The notes under the pieces: model-generated
The model's input: the letters and a program-made list of their open reading frames with translations, nothing else
What the model was told of the DNA's origin: nothing
Database searches by the model: none
Translations under genes and position numbers: made by a program
Assembly: GCA_022842825.1 (NCBI GenBank)
Contig: JALHOU010000027.1
Location: 1-32,350 of the forward strand
Direction: 5' to 3'
Origin: Rubrivivax sp.
GTDB lineage: Bacteria; Pseudomonadota; Gammaproteobacteria; Burkholderiales; Burkholderiaceae_C
DNA length: 32,350 nucleotides
In this document: piece by piece, positions 31,237 to 32,350 of the stretch
Layout of the letters: every line of letters begins with the position of its first letter
Numbering within the stretch: the stretch's first letter is position 1

Positions 31237-31893
31237 TCAGGCGCGCGCGCGGCCGATCAGGAAATCGGCCACCGCCACCATGCGCTCCAGCGAGCCAGCC
31301 AGGCTGCCCGAGGTGTACCAGCGCCCCTGCACACCCAGCGCCGGCACGCCGTCGATCTTGTAGGCGTCGGTCAGCTGCCGGGCGCGCGCCGCCTTGGTAT
31401 TGACGCCAAACGACTTCATGGTCGCCACCAGCTTGGCGCCGTCGATGCCGCTTTCGGTGCCGAAGGCGCTGATGTCGCTGTCCGAGATGAGCTGGCGCCG
31501 GTTGCTCGGCGCGTGCATGGCGGCGAAGACCTTGCGATGCATCGTGGCCAGCACGCCCATCTCCTCAAGCGCGTAGTGCAGCTTCTGGTGGATCTGGTGC
31601 TGCGCCCCGAAGCCCACGTGCACGCGCCGGAACGACACGTCAGGCGCCAGCCGCTTGATCCAGGACTCGAGCAACGGCTCGAAGCTGTTGCAGTGCGGGC
31701 AGCCGTACCAGAAGAACTCGACGACATCGACCTTCTTGTCAGGCGTGGGCAGCGACACCGGGGCGGGTGTGGAGAGCTTGGCGAAGTGCTGCCCCTCGAC
31801 GGGTGCACCGGCCTGCGCCAGCACGACCTCAGGCGCCGCGAGGGCCGCGCCGGCGGCGAGGATCTGGCGAGAGAAGTCACGCCGGTTGGACAT
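31237..31893 (-). CDS. dsbA: Thiol:disulfide interchange protein DsbA
   Basis: This 218-residue periplasmic oxidase has a thioredoxin fold. The active site is FFWYGCPHC (Cys65, Cys68), with the cis-Pro loop in KIDGVPALGVQGRW and the helical insert between. It introduces disulfides into exported proteins and is reoxidised by DsbB. The N-terminus has a twin-arginine-like leader (NRRDFSRQILAAG...VVLA), so Tat export is possible, as in several Burkholderiales DsbA proteins. Cysteine-bearing pilins and PilY1 in this window are plausible clients. The ribosome-binding site AAAGGA lies 7 nt before the ATG, inside a small hairpin (AATCC/GGATT). It is downstream of the SPOR gene on the same strand. Confidence 0.95.
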   Translation of the reverse strand: MSNRRDFSRQILAAGAALAAPEVVLAQAGAPVEGQHFAKLSTPAPVSLPTPDKKVDVVEFFWYGCPHCNSFEPLLESWIKRLAPDVSFRRVHVGFGAQHQIHQKLHYALEEMGVLATMHRKVFAAMHAPSNRRQLISDSDISAFGTESGIDGAKLVATMKSFGVNTKAARARQLTDAYKIDGVPALGVQGRWYTSGSLAGSLERMVAVADFLIGRARA

Positions 31894-31967
31894 GGGAAAT
31901 CCTTTCAGGATTCAGGGAAGGAGAGGTGGATGGAAGGCCGGCGGGTGTCGTGCCGGTCGCCGGGCGC

Positions 31968-32350
31968 TCAGGGCCGCTCGACACGCACGATCTGCCCATC
32001 GATAGACGCGGCCTGCAGCTTGACGAGCAGGGCATCGGCATCGTCGCGCGTACGGAAAGGCCCCACGCGCACGCGGTAGACGACACGCCCAGCCTGTTCG
32101 CGCTCGCTGACGTTGGCCGTCTGGCCCATGAGGGCCAGCTTGGCGCGTTGCTGTTCGGCATCTTCCGATCGTGTATAGGCTCCGGCCTGCACAAAGAAGA
32201 CGAACGGTTCACCACCGACAGCGGTGGACCGCTGCGGCACCGAAGCGCCTGGTGCAGACACCGGCGCGCCCGAAAGGATGGCCGCCGGGTCGCGCGTGCC
32301 ACCCGAAGCGGCGCGCGCCGGCGGGCCGGCCGCCGCGCCGACGGTTGGCG
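31968..32350 (-). CDS. SPOR-domain protein, 5'-truncated by the window end
   Basis: The minus-strand frame is open to the last base of the window, so the N-terminus is missing; the GTG start in the track (32261) is probably internal. At least 127 residues are visible. The last 75 residues form a SPOR domain: FVQAGAYTRSEDAEQQRAKLALMG, then VYRVRVGPFRTRDDADALLVKL. SPOR domains bind denuded peptidoglycan glycans at the division septum. The preceding part is a Pro/Ala/Gly-rich linker, as expected between an N-terminal membrane anchor and SPOR. In Burkholderiales this gene commonly lies between argS and dsbA, and dsbA does follow here after 74 nt. Confidence 0.88.
   Translation of the reverse strand, partial: PTVGAAAGPPARAASGGTRDPAAILSGAPVSAPGASVPQRSTAVGGEPFVFFVQAGAYTRSEDAEQQRAKLALMGQTANVSEREQAGRVVYRVRVGPFRTRDDADALLVKLQAASIDGQIVRVERP

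Overview
The window is about 32 kb of very GC-rich DNA (roughly 70% GC by eye) with dense, often overlapping genes. It looks like a betaproteobacterial chromosome of the order Burkholderiales (Rubrivivax/Leptothrix/Comamonadaceae-like). The basis is the DUF1840 protein, the SPOR-dsbA pair, the lptA-lptB-rpoN block and the style of the type IV pilus minor-pilin operon. I see no rRNA, tRNA, CRISPR array, insertion sequence or prophage. Both ends cut through genes.

Layout. (1) 1-3289 (+): a 5'-truncated HD-GYP phosphodiesterase and a PAS-GGDEF-EAL protein, both c-di-GMP enzymes. (2) 3472-5205 (+): three housekeeping-type genes (DUF1840, PEBP/YbhB-like, histidine phosphatase). (3) 5278-11922 (-): a tightly coupled type IV pilus operon, pilE-fimT-pilV-pilW-pilX-pilY1, with a possible sigma-54 promoter. 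(4) 12120-13953: ruvB (-) and a divergent glutathione S-transferase (+). (5) 13954-14284: a gene-free convergent interval with two strong inverted-repeat structures. (6) 14285-15771 (-): a CorA-type transporter and a secreted TonB-C-like protein. (7) 15840-26348: a sensory island. (8) 26420-32350 (-): a THUMP-type rRNA methyltransferase, rpoN, lptB, lptA, dsbA and a partial SPOR protein; transcription runs SPOR/dsbA, then lptA-lptB-rpoN-methyltransferase.

The sensory island is the most interesting part. On the minus strand it encodes an HD-GYP phosphodiesterase, a PAS histidine kinase, a degenerate (pseudo)kinase with a PAS domain, a CheY-like receiver, a membrane kinase with three PAS-type domains (one LOV-like with the flavin-adduct cysteine position retained), a stand-alone H-NOX heme protein, and a kinase whose N-terminus is the HNOBA domain otherwise best known from soluble guanylate cyclase. 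The H-NOX and HNOBA-kinase genes overlap by 4 nt. The HNOBA kinase and the LOV-like kinase have nearly the same catalytic core. On the plus strand, divergent from the HD-GYP gene, lie an HTH-receiver protein and a receiver-Hpt protein. Together they could form a multi-input phosphorelay (NO, possibly light/redox) linked to c-di-GMP turnover, and plausibly to the neighbouring pilus genes. The domain calls come from the sequence. The wiring between proteins is inference.
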